DNA of 64,000 nucleotides from Multifurca ochricompacta (Eukaryota > Basidiomycota > Agaricomycetes > Russulales > Russulaceae): the NCBI GenBank assembly GCA_022496185.1, contig WTXG01000135.1, positions 1 to 64,000 of the forward strand, given 5' to 3'. The notes under the pieces are model-generated. The model was not told where the DNA came from and made no database searches. It saw nothing but the letters and a program-made list of their open reading frames with translations. The position numbers and the translations under genes are program-made. How positions within the stretch are numbered: position 1 is the first letter of the stretch; each line of letters opens with the position of its first letter. This document shows, piece after piece, positions 20,017-31,988 of this stretch.

Positions 20017-21285
20017 TGTTACGCTCAGCGGAGCGTTCTGTGCGGCGTGCACGGGTCGGTGCGGGTCCATTACCTCAGCCATGAGCCTAGCACAATAAGG
20101 CTAGACTCTGGGCACTGTCTAGCTTCGGAATCGGTTAAGGTTTGGTGCTATAATCAAGCACAGAGGGAGACGGGATGAGCCAGCCAAAGGGAGCTAATCC
20201 CCTAAGGCTGTTAAGTGGGGACAGGGCCCAGTTGCTGTGCCGGAAGCACACCAAGCACACTGGAGCCCTGGGGAATGGCAGAGGGGTTCAAAGGGAAGGG
20301 TACACACCCATTGCCAGAGGCAATGGGGGTCCCTGCAGGGATCTCAAGGACACAAAAAGAGGGGAAAAGGCTTCTGATGTATTGGGGTCTAAGATCTCTA
20401 GGCTGAAGGCCCAAGAGGTCAAATCTAGGGTTGTACAAACTGTCTACAGGGTCTTATATACTGTATGGGGATCTGGTTTGTAGCTAATCAGGAACAGGGT
20501 CAGAGTCCTTATCATCCAATAGCAGATAAGATGTCAAATATAGTCCATGATAAGGATAAGCCTTATCAGAAGCATAATCATGTGGGACAGCCCCACAGGA
20601 GTCATATCAGTGTGGGAGGATTCCCACCAGGGTCAGGGGTAAATGGGGAGATAACAGGTCCCACAGGAGTCAGATCAGTGTGGGAATACTCCCACAGGAA
20701 TCAGAGAAGAGGGTCAAGTGACTGATGGGTCAGATGATCTAAGGGGTCATGATCAAAGCCCAAGGTCACATGGTCAAAGGGGGTCACATGGTCTGAGGTC
20801 ATGTGGTCAAGGGTCACATGATAGGTCATGGCTTTGAGTCCATGTCATGTGCCTACAGGTCATGTGGTCTGGAGGGGCAAATGCAAGCCAAAGTCGTCTT
20901 GTGTGCAGAGTCAGGTTTGGCAGGGACAGTGTCAGAGATCCTATGGGTGTCAAGCACAGGGACAGGGGTACTGGCCAAGGCATAAGCCAAGGCAATAAGG
21001 AAGGGTGATGTACATCCAACAGTATAGCAGCAGAACTACCATCAGGTTAGGTGTAAATGGTGGCAAGGGAGGTTGGTCCTGTGAGCAACAGGTCACAGGC
21101 ATCAGGGTAAGGTCCTGGGCACACAGGCCACAGGCATCAAGAAGGTCCCAAGGCAGCATACCAAAGGCATCAGGGATCAGGGGCCAAAGAGGGCAGGAGA
21201 CAGTGGTTTAGTGAAGGGGAAAGGTCAAGGGTGGTGTAAGGGAGCCAGCTCAGTGTGAGGGAGGGAAAAGAGTGGGGTTGTAACA
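20017..21285 (-). repeat. Large solo LTR, distinct family, 1269 bp
   Basis: The termini are TGTTACG and TGTAACA (plus strand), with CCTAG duplicated at 20012-20016 and 21286-21290. A TATA-like TATATAAGACC reads on the minus strand near 20455, so I assign minus orientation. The section at about 20570-20860 is made of degenerate short repeats (GTCACATGGTC, GTCAGATCAGTGTGGGA). No coding region is supported; the small ORFs here are not conserved. Internal sequence of this family is not in the window. Confidence 0.85.
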
Positions 21286-21719
21286 CCTAGGATAAGATCT
21301 TCGTCGCCTAAATTGGTGACTAGGAAGCAGATGGCTTTTGTTACTTCCCCTACTTGGACATTGAGATCGGTATAGTGCGTAATCTTCCCCGCTCGGTTGG
21401 CGGTTCCGTCGATATTCCAGATATTTTTTTCCTGGGGAAGTGCCAGCATTCCCAATCCCATGGTCTTTGCCATTTGTGGGCTGATAAAATTGTCGGTGGC
21501 ACCTGAGTCAATCAGAATGTCATGGTTGGCCGTTTTCTGTGTAGTCTCGAAATGTACTGGTATTTTCAACGACTTGAAGCGACTAGTATACACAGAGGTT
21601 ACATGTAGCACTTGTGCCCAGGCCGATGGGTTTGAGCCAATCAAAAATCCTTCTTCGCGAATGCCTTTTCTACCAAGAGGGCCCTCACTTCTTCGCTTTC
21701 TTTCATCATACTTGCCCAT
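21286..21719 (-). pseudogene. pol: Chromovirus A pol start, protease
   Basis: The pol frame starts just at the gag end and includes the aspartic protease motif LIDSGATDNFI, with FKSLKIPVHFETTQ before it. It is cut by the solo LTR at 21285 inside the EDLILGYPWL block, which resumes at 20016. The frame is -1 relative to gag. Confidence 0.88.
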
Positions 21720-22036
21720 ATATCCTGCGCTTTTTCTTCTTTCGTCTTTTTGTCGACAGTCGGTGGGTTATTACGGATGGGCGTGACCGTTGCTTCCGCT
21801 GCCCGTGCCCCCTTTTTCGGGCATTCCCTTGACATGTGCCCCTGGGCTTTACAGCGAAAGCACCTCCCTTCCTTCATCAGGGTTTGCCTCTCGTCTTCAG
21901 TGAGTGCAACCCGCGCTCTGGTTCTGTCGGCGGAGGTATCCATGGCATTTGGATCCCTCTGACTGGCGTGTGCGGGTTTGACTCCGAAGGCGGCCTTCCA
22001 CTGGTCGCAGGTCTTCCCCTTCTTTGTGTCAACTCC
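21641..22036 (-). pseudogene. gag: Chromovirus A gag, C-terminal part
   Basis: It contains MDTSADRTRARVALTEDERQ and the nucleocapsid knuckle CFRCKAQGHMSREC, ending AFAKKDF and TGA. Element B interrupts it at 22036; the N-terminal part lies at 29497-30612. Confidence 0.9.
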
Positions 22037-22614
22037 TGTTACGTCCGGTGCGGGACGTACTGCACGACTTGTGCGACAGCGTACTGTTCGGGATCGGATA
22101 AGAAACCAATAAGGCTTCTTGGAGTAAGACGGGACGAGTCAAAGTCAGAGGGGCTGTACCCTAAGACTATGTTGAATGGAAAGGAGTCAGAAACCCCGAG
22201 ATGGATGAGCCAGAGATCAAAGGGGATGTCCGGAAGACAAGCACCGATGTATTCAATAAGTCGAGTCTGAGCTCTACATGGTAGTCTACAGAGGACTTAT
22301 ATACGTAAGGAGGTGAGCGTCTATAGATAAGGAGCAAGGAGTCAGGTGGGCCCAAATATCCGGAAGCGGAGGGCGTAAAGCCTAGCTTCTGTCGATAGGG
22401 AATTAAGTAAATGTCCGGTCGTATGATAGTAAGATAAGCGATAAGCAGAGATAGGGATAAGCAATCATAAGTAATCAAGAAAGTCACGGGGATGGTTGAA
22501 GGGCATGTGACGGGTCCCACGATGGGGACGTGATCTGGTAGTGAAGCGTAGGTGGCAGGGAGGGGTCATCGTTGGGTAAGAAAAAGAACACAGGAAGAGA
22601 CGGGGTTCATAACA
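22037..22614 (-). repeat. 3' LTR of chromovirus B
   Basis: A 578-bp LTR, TGTTACG...CATAACA; the last motif differs from CGTAACA by a CpG transition. It is nearly identical to 28919-29496; most differences between the pair are also CpG transitions. Confidence 0.93.
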
Positions 22615-22645
22615 TCACCCCCTCTTCTGGTTCTAGCAGTCCTGG

Positions 22646-23878
22646 CTAGAAACGACTCGTACCATCATCATCTTGCACCAACTCCAGGTAGTCATCAGCT
22701 ACATTACGGTCATTCATGCTGTATGACTCCAGCTCCTGTGGGCATGCGTGGGTACGAAGAAACCCATATGGGCCGTGTTGACCACATGCGTGGCACAAGT
22801 CATAGACAGGGCAGTCGATCTCTTTGTGCCCAGCATTGTGATGAAGGCATTTGCTGCACCAGCCCGATGGGTTGGTGATCGTTGGGGCCACTCCTACGTG
22901 TCGGAAGATACAGTGTCAGCTCCAGTGAAGGTTGCTTCGACAATGTCGACACCACTTGCGGTTGAGGGGGCAGTTCCAGCTGATGTGGTACTTGCTATCA
23001 CATCGCCAGCAGGTTTCCCCGCGTGGGTTCTCGTGTAGGCGTGGCATCTTGAACCGATTCGGCAGCAGCATTGGGGCAGCCCCCAGTGTCTGAGGAGGGA
23101 GAGGTCGTGTGTAGGTGTCAGCGTACCTTTCAGCGATTGTCTGATACGCATCTCCTGCCTCCAACCTCTTCCTGATCTCCACAATCTCCTGCTCCAACTG
23201 GAACATCCCGTTCGTCAACCTTGTCATCATCTTCGCGTGCTCCTTGTACTGCTGGTTCAGCGTCCTCTGCAGTGTAATGTTTTTCCGTAACCTCATGACT
23301 TCTGCCTTGAGGCGCGGGAGCCTCATATCATTCATCACCTCTTCAATCGCGAAGGCGCGACAATCCTCCGCAGTGAGATGGCCCAACTGCTCATCGGTTA
23401 GCGTGTGGTGAAGTCGGCCCATGTACCTTTCTTCCAAATAAACTGGAGCCCCGTAAACTGGCCCATCCTTCCTCATACATCCCGCCACGTCCATCCCTCC
23501 ATTGGTGTAATAAATATACTTCGCAATGACCTTGGAACCATCGGCCATCGTAATCTCTAGCGGGAAGTACATGGACGAGTTGGGGTTGTTGGGAATGAAA
23601 GGGAATTCTGGGGCTTCATCGTCAATCTCCCCATTGAGTAAGTCATTGGGGTGGGGTTCTTCGCAGTGGGTGAAATCGTCGTTTGGGTTTGGGGATTGGT
23701 TCTTAACGCGGGCTTCTGCAGCCTCATAGTTGATGGGGGAAGAGGGACGAGTAGACGGATGAGCAGATGGGAAATTTTCGACGACGGTCATTGGGGAAGC
23801 GAAAGCGTCGACGGCGGCAGAGGCAGCGATGAAAGACATAATGGATTGTTCGGTGGTAGTAGTCTGCCGGGGTAGCAT
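22646..23878 (-). pseudogene. ORF3 of chromovirus B, one in-frame stop
   Basis: This has the same 410-codon plan as A ORF3, including PFIPNN, YFPLEITMADG, the coiled-coil-like stretch and the knuckle region. A single TGA at 22916-22918 falls in the second knuckle (HWS-stop-HC). A has CAA and F has AGA at this codon, so the ancestor was probably CGA. It starts 36 nt after pol. Otherwise it is open and well conserved. Confidence 0.9.
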
Positions 23879-23914
23879 GTACTGGGGATTCTGAGAGAGT
23901 CTGGGGCTGTTCTT

Positions 23915-26900
23915 TTAACTGTTTTTGGGCGCTTCTGGGTGTCGGGCATGGAACTCCACGATAAGGACCGGGGCAGAGATATCTCCGGCTGGCTCCCACG
24001 AGTTGTCAGACGCTGGGAATCCCTTCCACTTGATTAGGTAGTACAGCTTGCGCCCTCGGCCTTGTCGCTTCGAGTCTAGAACACGTTCTACTTCCCACTC
24101 CTCTTCTCCATCGATAAGGTCAGGCGGGGGTCTTGGGAAGTTTTCTCCATGAATGGAGGTTTCCTTGTAAGGGGTCAGAAGCTTGGCATGGAAGACTGGG
24201 TGGATCTTCCATTTCGGTGGCAACTGCAGTTCATAGGATATGTCTGACAGCTTCCTTGTAATCTGGAAGGGTCCGTGACGTCGGGGCGCTAGTTTGGCCG
24301 AGGGGTGTGATGTGTGAATGTTCCTGCCCTCGAGCCACACCCAGTCATTGGTCTGATAAGGTGTGAATGTGCTTGGCCGTGCTGCCAGAAGCTGTTGCAC
24401 CTTTACCAGGTTTTCATTGGCCGATTGCCGCAGTTCCTCCCATTGGCTTATCCGTTTGGCTACCAATGGGACATTGGTGGGCTTATCTGTCCACGTGGTG
24501 TGTGGGGTCCAACCCATGATAAGGGAAAAGGGGGTGGTTTTTGTAGTCCCATTGGGCCATGAATTGTGAGCGAACTCCGCAGTTGATAGCCATTCCGCCC
24601 AGTCATCTTGTCTACCGTTACACCAGAATCGAAGGTATTGTTCTAGCCACTGGTTTGTTCACTCCGACTGCCCATCCGTTTGTGGGTGGTAAGCTGTCGA
24701 GATATTTTGTGCGATGTCTAACGTCTTGCACAGGGCTTTAGCAAATGCTGATGTGAACCTGGTGTCTCAGTCGGATATAATCTTCCTGGGGAGTCTGTAG
24801 TGGCGATATACATGATTCAGGTACAGCTTCGCTACTCCTTCGGCTGTAATGGTCTCATTGCAGGGGATGAACAGGGCCGCTTTGGAGCAGTCGTGGTCGG
24901 TGATCGTGAGGATGGTGTCGAAACCTTGTGACTTGGGTAATTTAACGATAAAGTCCATGGCGATGGTGGAAAGGGGGTTGATGAGATGGGAGTGATAGGG
25001 AGCATTGGCGGGACTTTCGGGTGTGTGTTAACCTTGTTAGCTTGACACGCTGCACATCCTTGTACATAGTTCTCAACATCCTTCTTCATATTGGGCCACC
25101 AGTAATCGCACTTGGCAAGTGCATAGGTATTGGCAATGCCTGGGTGGCCGGCAGAGGGGAGATCATGGTGAAAATGGATCACCCCCCTCTTAATGTTGTC
25201 ACCACCGGTGACAACGAGTCGATCGCCATCTTTCCACCAGAGGCCGTTGACTTCTTTCAAATTATGTGCATCAGCCCATGAGCGGCAAAGCGAGGGATTC
25301 ATGTTTTGTGAGACCTGTGCCCACAGGTCCATATCATGGAGACTGACAATGGCGGTTTTTGCAAACACCTCTTCTGGGAGGACAGTGACGTCGTTGTTGT
25401 CATCCCCACCCATATGCATATCTGGTCTGCGCGACAGCGCATCTGCTCTGGCGTTTTGGCTTCCGGCAATGTGTTTCAAGGTGAAATCGTACTCTTCTAG
25501 CTCCAAGACTTCTCGTGCCACACGTCGACTAATTTTATGGGGTTCTTTCCAGTACAGTAGGTTGGAATGGTCAGTGTGGATGATGGTCTTATGCGGAGCT
25601 CCTGCCAGGTAAGGTCGCCAGTGTCGTAATGCTTTAACTATGGCCAAGAGCTCTCTATCCCAGATGTCATAATTTCGTTCGGCCGGAGAGAACGTTTCAG
25701 AGTAGTACGCTACTGGGTGAAGGATTTGTGCGGCATCCCTCTGGTAGAGTACGGCTCCATTTGCAAAGTGAGAGGCATCCACTTCCAGCTCAAAGGGGCG
25801 ACTTAGATTTGGTTGGATGAGTACTGGCTCCGAGCTGACTAGGTCCCTAATCCGTTCAAATGCCTGTTGCTGTGTCAGACCCCAGTGCCATGGTACGTCC
25901 TTTTTCAATAGATCGTTCAGTGGTCGCGCGATACCTGAGAACCCCTTGACAAAACGTCGGTAGAAGTTGCAGAATCCAATGAACGATCTGACATCTTTGA
26001 CACAGGTTGGGGCAGGCCATTCCTGGATCCCCTGTACTTTAACAGGATCCATGCGCACTTGTCCTTCCTCCAAGATAACCCCAGGTACTCAACGCTTCGC
26101 TGTTCGAAGGAGCATTTGGCGGGCTTGAGATATAGGTCATGTTCGTGCAAGATGTCCAACACCTGATGCATGCGATTTCGGTGATGGTCCAAGTTGTCTG
26201 GGGTAGCTACCAAGATGTCGTCCATGTAAACCACCACTTCCCCCATGAGAATGAGATCGCGGAAGATGTGATTCATCATAGACTGGAATGTTGCCGGCGA
26301 GTTCGTGAGACCAAAGAACATAACGTTGGGCTCGAACAACCCTTGGTTTGTCTTAAACGCCGCCTTGCACTGGTTACCTTCCTTGATTCTGACGTTGTTG
26401 TAACCCCATCGCACGTCCATCTTCGAGAAGAGGACCTTATCCCTCATGGTGTCAATGAGTTCAGAGATGAGCGGTAAGGGTAGGCGTTTTTCACGGTGTA
26501 TGCATTGATTTGCCGGTAGTCCTGAACCGGTCGCAGCTTGCCATCCTTCTTTTTGATGAAGAAGAATGGTGAGGCGTACTGTGACTTGGATGGGCGAATG
26601 TATCCTTTTGCCAGATGTTCTTCCAGGAATTCCGTTAGTGCCGTCTGCTCGGACTGGGACAGCAGATAGATTTTGCAATCTATCGCTGTCGGCGTATCAG
26701 GAAGTAAGTCTATGGCATGGTCCCACGGTCTGGAGGGTGGAAAGCGCTGGGATTCTTCTTCAGAAAACACCTTCCAATGCCGATGGTAGGTACTCAGCAC
26801 TATGTCGCTGTATGTTTTTTCTGTCTGCCCCTGTATTGCTTTTTGAGCTAGTTCTGATGCTTTGGTGGCATAACAGCGACCTGGGTCTTCTTCTTCTGTG

Positions 26901-27394
26901 CTTGTAGCCTTTATTGTCAGATGTCTGACTGCATAATCATAGCCTATGGACGTGATAATGGTGGGATATGATTCTTTGTCCATTGTTGCGTCAGCCCAGT
27001 TGATCTTGGGTTCGAAAGCAGCGAGCCACGGATATCCCAGAATAAGATCTTCGTCTCCTAGATCCGTAATTAGGAAACAAATATTCTTCGTAGCTTCTCC
27101 AACCTGGACTTTCAGATCCGTGTAGTGAGTGATCTTTCCAGCGCGATTGGCTGTACCATCAATATTCCAGATATTCTTTTCTTGGGGAAGCACCAGCCTT
27201 CCCAAACCCATTGTTCTGATTAGTCGTGGGTGAATGAAGTTATCCGTGGCTCCGGAGTCCACTAGAATGTCTCGATCGGCCGTCCTCTGTGTAGTTTCAA
27301 AATGGACTGGTATTTTTAATGATTTGAATCGACTAGCATACACAGAGGTAACATGGAGTGCTCGTGCCCAGGCCGACGGGGTTGAGCCTAACAA
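23915..27394 (-). pseudogene. pol: Chromovirus B pol
   Basis: Protease (LVDSGATDNFI), RT ([24 protein letters not shown]), RNase H (ELEVDASHFANGAV, IHTDHSNLLYW), integrase (HHDLPSAGHPG, CAACQANK, TDGQSE) and chromodomain (YYLIKWKGFPASDNSWEPAG) are all present. One-base losses near 26475, 26085 and 24985 change the frame. TGAs at 24767-24769 (SDRD) and 24659-24661 (SERTNQ) replace CGA. Protein-level text remains close to A, E and F. Confidence 0.92.
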
Positions 27395-28899
27395 AAATCC
27401 TTCTTGGCAAACACCTTTTCTACCAATATGGCGCGTACTTCCTCACTCTCCTTCATCATATTAGCCCATATATCCTGAGCCTTTTCTTCTTTTGATCGCT
27501 TGTCCACAGTGGGTGGGTTATTCTGGATGGGGGCCTCTGCTGTGGTAGCGGCAGCGACGTGCACTCCTTTCTTGGGACAGTCCCGGGACATATGTCCTAG
27601 TGCTTTGCAGCGGAAACACTGTCCCTCTTTCATCAGCATTTGCCGCTCATCTTCTGTGAGCACAGCCCGGGCTCGGACTCGGTCTGCAGAGGTGTCCATG
27701 GCATTTGGATCCCTCTGCGCGTGGTGGACAGGCTTTACTCCGAAGGCAGCCTTCCATTGATCTCAAGTCTTCCCTTTTTTGGTGTCAATCCCAAAGCATG
27801 TTTGGAAGTCGAGGTAGTCCTGCTGTTGTCGGCGGGCGGCATCGACCCAGCTATCCCAGTCATGGGGATGATGGAACTGGATTATGTTTTTGACTAGTGG
27901 GTTGGGCAACCCTTGCGAAAAGAGGTCCAGCATGGCCTCTTCGTCTGTGTCGTAGCCGGCCCTATTTGCCAGGCTTCTGAATTTGGCGACGTATGCATCT
28001 AATTCACCCTTCTCCATCCTGAGGGACTTTAACTCTCGGGCTGCCTTCTGTTTGGCCTGCCCATCCGTGAACGCGTCTTTAAACCGCTCGGCGATGGTCT
28101 CCCAAAGACCCTCACTTGTGGTACGGCGTCCACTCTCAACCTGTTCGTTCAGCCATTCCAGCTGTTCCATTGTCCAGTCGTCAACCGCATCCCCTCGAAT
28201 TAGTGAGAGGAATAAATTGGCATGTTGAAATGGGTTGACAATTTGCGGGACATCGTGGTTGAAGTTTTTAAAGGTCATAAACTCCAGCATAAACTTTTTG
28301 CTCTGCGAGCAGTCCCCAGAGAACATTTGGGGCAACACTCCTGATAGTCGTCCAGATGGGGGAGGGATATTTGGTGGTGCCGCCACTGGGGCTGGTGGGG
28401 CAGGGTCTGGAAGTTGGGCGGCAATGGTGGACATGGTTTGATGGAATGGGGTGACGGTGTTTGTGGATTGTACTGATATCTGGGGAGTCGTCAAAGCAGG
28501 GGCTCTGGACGTGACAACTCTAGGTGCAACCGGAGACATAGACGCTGCTAATGCCGGTGCTTCTTCTTCACTGGGTTCTTCTACGTACTCCTCTGGTTCA
28601 GAGTCCGTGACAATGGCCAGAGGGTTTTCTCTCCACGGGCCTAATCCAAATTCGGGTGGGGCGGGTCCTGTGGTGACCCAAGAGTGTCGGCTGTCCGAGT
28701 ATCGGATGCAATACCAAACCCTCTTTTCGTCATCGTATTCTACCGGTTGGTATCTTCCGTCGTGATAGACGTAGTATCCAAACTCAGACTCAAAGTCCTT
28801 CCAGGCGGCAGAGCCAAGTACTTGTTGTGAAAGATTATTCTCGTCTCTGCATTCGATGAGTTCTTCACGGAAGAGGGTCTGACTGCGGCTGGAAGCCAC
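27388..28899 (-). pseudogene. gag: Chromovirus B gag
   Basis: The N-terminal part has an unusual conserved block (WKDFESEFGYYVYHDGRY, SRHSWVTTGP), an acidic Pro-rich linker, then a capsid-type domain and the CCHC knuckle CFRCKALGHMSRDC. A TGA at 27763-27765 stands where TRDQW expects CGA. No ATG begins the frame: after an in-frame TAA in the LTR end, the first candidate is GTG at 28897-28899. The frame ends at a TAG just after AAGGATTTTTG, where pol starts in the -1 frame. Confidence 0.88.
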
Positions 28900-28918
28900 T
28901 GTGAGAGACTCGACTTGA

Positions 28919-29496
28919 TGTTACGTCCGGTGCGGGACGTACTGCACGACTTGTGCGACAGCGTACTGTTCGGGATCGGATAAGAAACCAATAAGGCTTC
29001 TTGGAGTAAGACGGGACGAGTCAAAGTCAGAGGGGCTGTACCCTAAGACTATGTTGAACGGAAAGGAGTCAGAAACCCTGAGACGGACGAGCCAGAGATC
29101 AAAGGGGATGTCTGGAAGACAAGCACCGATGTATTCAATAAGTCGAGTCTGAGCTCTACATGGTAGTCTACAGAGGACTTATATACGTAAGGAGGTGAGC
29201 GTCTATAGATAAGGAGCAAGGAGTCAGGTGGGCCCAAATATCCAGAAGCGGAGGGCGTAAAGCCTAGCTTCTGTCGATAGGGAATTAAGTAAATGTCCGG
29301 TCGTATGATAGTAAGATAAGCGATAAGCAGAGATAGGGATAAGCAATCATAAGTAATCAAGAAAGTCACGGGGATGGTTGAAGGGCATGTGACGGGTCCC
29401 ACGATGGGGACGTGATCTGGTAGTGAAGCGTAGGCGGCAGGGAGGGGTCATCGTTGGGTAAGAAAAAGAACACAGGAAGAGACGGGGTTCGTAACA
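28919..29496 (-). repeat. 5' LTR of chromovirus B
   Basis: It runs TGTTACG...CGTAACA and carries a minus-strand TATATAAG box and the 11-nt AGACTCGACTT motif. That motif is complementary to the sequence just inside the element (plus about 28906-28916). Confidence 0.94.
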
Positions 29497-30612
29497 ACTC
29501 CAAAGCGTGTTTGGAAGTCTAGGTAGTCTTGCTGCTGTTGCCGAGCAGCGTCAACCCATGAGTCCCAGTCGTTGGGGTGATGGAACTGAATAATATTCTT
29601 TACCAGGGGTTGGGCAACCCCTGGGAGAAGAGGTCCAAGGTTGCCTCTTCATCAGTATCGTAGCCGGCTCTGTTGGCCAGGCTTCTGAACTTTGCTACAT
29701 AGGCGTCCAGTTCTCCTTTCTCCATTCTTAAAGCCTTAAGTTCTCGAGCGGCCTTCTGCTTGGCCTGCCCATCTGTAAAGGCGTCCTTGAACCTCTGGGC
29801 AATAGTTTCCCAGAGGCCTTCGCTGGTGGTACAACGACCACTTTCAATTTGTTCATTCAGCCATTCCAGCTGTTCCATTGTCCAGTCATCTACCGCCTCC
29901 CCCCAAACCAATGACAGAAAGAGGTTGGCACGTTGAAAAGGGTTGATGATCTGGGGGACATCGTGGTTGAAGTTTTTGAAGGTGGTGAACTCCAACATGA
30001 ATTTTTTGCTCTGTGATCAGTCTCCTGCGAATGTCTGTGGTAATACACCTGACAGCCGTCCCGATGGTGGGGAATGTTAGGTGGTAGCATGGCTGGTGGA
30101 GGTGGAGGAGGAGGAGCTGGATCTGGGAGTTGGGCTGCGATGGTGGACATGTTCTGGTAAAATGGGGTGACGGTGTCGGTAGACTGTATGGATATCTGGG
30201 GAGTTGTCAAGGCAGGGGCTCTGGACGTGACAACTGCAGGTGCAACTGGGGATGTAGTCGACGCTAATACCAGTGCTTCTTCACTATGTTCTTCTATGTA
30301 CTCTTCTGGTTCAGAGTCCGTAACAATGGCCGGGGGATTCTCCCTCCACGGTCCTAATCCAAATTCAGGGGGAGCAGGTCCTGTAGTGACCCAAGAGTGT
30401 CGGCTGTCCAAATATCGGATTCGATACCAAACTCTTTTCTCGTTGTCGTATTCTACCGGTTGGTATCTTCCGTCGTGATAGACATAGTATCCAAACTCGG
30501 ACTCAAAGTCTTTCCAGGTGGCAGAGCCAAGTACTTGTTGTGAAAGGTCAGGCTCATCCCTTTGTTCGATGGGTTCTTCTTTAAAGAGGGTCTGACTGCA
30601 GCTGGAAGCCAC
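29497..30612 (-). pseudogene. gag: Chromovirus A gag, N-terminal part
   Basis: It starts with the same conserved block as in B (WKDFESEFGYYVYHDGRY). GTG at 30610-30612 is the first possible start, with no ATG available. A TGA at 30017-30019 (GDRSQ site) and 1-nt changes near 30065 and 29610 break it. It continues at 22036 beyond element B. Confidence 0.88.
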
Positions 30613-30631
30613 GATGAGAGACTTGACTTGA

Positions 30632-31218
30632 TGTTACGTCCGATGCGGGACGTTCCACATGACTTGTGTGACAGCGTGGTTCGTGGGTTCAGATAAGGGG
30701 TCAATCGGATCCCTTGGAGTTAAGCGTAATAAGTCAAAGTCAAAGAGGCTGTACTCTAAGACAATGGTAAGCGGAAAGTGCCAGAAGCACTGAGACTAGT
30801 AATCCTTGAGAGACAAAGGGAGGTCCAGAAGACAAGCACCGATGTATTCAATAAGTCGAGTCTGAGGTCTACAAGATAGCTACAGTGGACTTATATACGT
30901 AATTGAATGAGCGTCTAAAGATAAGATACTGCGGAGTCATGTGGGCCCGAATATACGAAAGCAGAGGGCGTAAAGCCGCGCTTCTGATAGGGAATTAAGT
31001 AAGTGTCTGGTCATAAAGATAAGAGATAGGAGATAAGCAATGGCGAGTCAAGCACATGTACAGTAACACAAACAGAGACAAAGACAGTCACAGGGAAGGG
31101 AGCAAGGCACATGATGGATCCCACGATGGAGATGTGATCTGGTAGTGAAGAGTGGGCAGCAGAGAGGGGTCGTCATTGGGCAGGAAGAAAAAGACCGGTA
31201 GAGATGGGGTTCGTAACA
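30632..31218 (-). repeat. 5' LTR of chromovirus A
   Basis: The 587-bp partner of 14418-15004. The primer site of A reads AAGTCAAGTCT rather than AAGTCGAGTCT, a CpG transition that weakens the self-primer match. Confidence 0.94.
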
Positions 31219-31241
31219 ACTCAGTTTTGTGAGGCACTGTA

Positions 31242-31506
31242 GACTCCAACTCTGTTACGTATATAAGACCTACATAGATAGCCCTGTACAGCTCAGACTC
31301 GACTTCTTAATCGACTTGGTGCATTACCTTCTGGGTGATCTCTAAAGACTCGACCTCTGAATCGTCTCAGTGCTTCTGGCACTTCTCCGCTCACTGGTAC
31401 TAAGGGATTAGCTCCTTAGTATTGACTTCTCACCCAATCTCCATGTACTTGAAAGACAGTGCACACTTGACTTTGTAGTTTTGCTACACGACTTCATCAC
31501 ACATCG
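31242..31506 (+). repeat. Truncated LTR distantly related to the A/B/E/F family
   Basis: The U3 part is missing. TATATAAG at 31260-31267 and the 11-nt AGACTCGACTT at 31295-31305 keep the same 35-bp spacing as in element E, followed by CTCAGTGCTTCTGGCACTT. The rest is diverged. It abuts the TA of the palindromic element with no recognisable target. Confidence 0.65.
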
Positions 31507-31988
31507 TGACGAATGCCCACACCAGGCATTACATAAGTCCTGCCACAAGTTCCTGGGGTCAAAGTCCTTCTAAGGCACAGGCTTAGAAGGTTCAAGTGGG
31601 GGTCCTTTCAGTTCAATGGGTGAGTCCTAATGCACCTGTATTGCTACAGAAGAACAGACTTAAAGTCTTGTCCTTTGCTACTTAGGCTTTATATACATGT
31701 TTAGTGCCTATGAGGATTGGTTCTGGTAGTTACTAGAGCATTCACTAGGTAATCTAATGGTTGTACAGTAGAATGCCCCAGAAGTATAAAGAAGGGAGAG
31801 GGGTTGTGCCCTCTAGATGTTGATCAATAAGCAACTGAGTAAGATCAGTAAGCAAATCAGTCAGCATGTAAGTAATAAGTCCTTTATAAGCAAGTCATGT
31901 GTGTGTCTGTGTTGTTATAGTAAATAAGAAAGGAAAAGAAAACAATATGATGCACATGACTCCAATACCAGCCCTTGAAACCATCACA
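31507..31988 (-). repeat. Degraded LTR related to the D-type family
   Basis: On the minus strand it starts TGTGATGGTTTC, has TATATAAAGCC and a degenerate AAGTCTGTTCTTC motif like the solo LTRs at 17901 and 49981. It ends near CGTCA. No target duplication is visible and the left border is approximate. No gene is seen. Confidence 0.5.

Larger units (their letters stand above)
22037..29496 (-). mobile_element. Chromovirus B, full-length, nested in A gag
   Basis: It is 7460 bp, with 578-bp LTRs at each end and ACTCC duplicated at 22032-22036 and 29497-29501. Its internal region is uninterrupted and has gag, pol and ORF3 in order, each broken by a few point changes. Confidence 0.96.
14418..31218 (-). 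mobile_element. Chromovirus A, full-length with three nested insertions
   Basis: It has 587-bp LTRs at both ends, and ACTCA is duplicated at 14413-14417 and 31219-31223. Removing the solo LTRs at 17901-18481 and 20017-21285 and element B leaves a normal element of about 7.5 kb. Order in element sense: LTR, gag, protease, RT, RNase H, integrase, chromodomain, ORF3, LTR. Confidence 0.95.
12812..31239. mobile_element. Palindromic Tc1/mariner-like element, copy 1, split by element A
   Basis: It starts CAGTGCCTCACAAAACTGAG and ends with the exact reverse complement, flanked by TA at 12810-12811 and 31240-31241. Without element A and its duplicated ACTCA, the length is 1622 bp, identical to copy 2. 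Arms of 785 bp surround a 52-bp spacer (13597-13648). Each arm end carries the repeat CATTGACTCAGTTTTGTGAG a second time in inverted orientation (13003-13022), as expected for paired transposase sites. Confidence 0.93.

Noticed and set aside
20175..21211. Several ORFs of 60-100 codons inside the 1.27-kb LTR
   Set aside because: They lack domains, overlap on both strands and fall in short repeats; LTRs are not expected to code.
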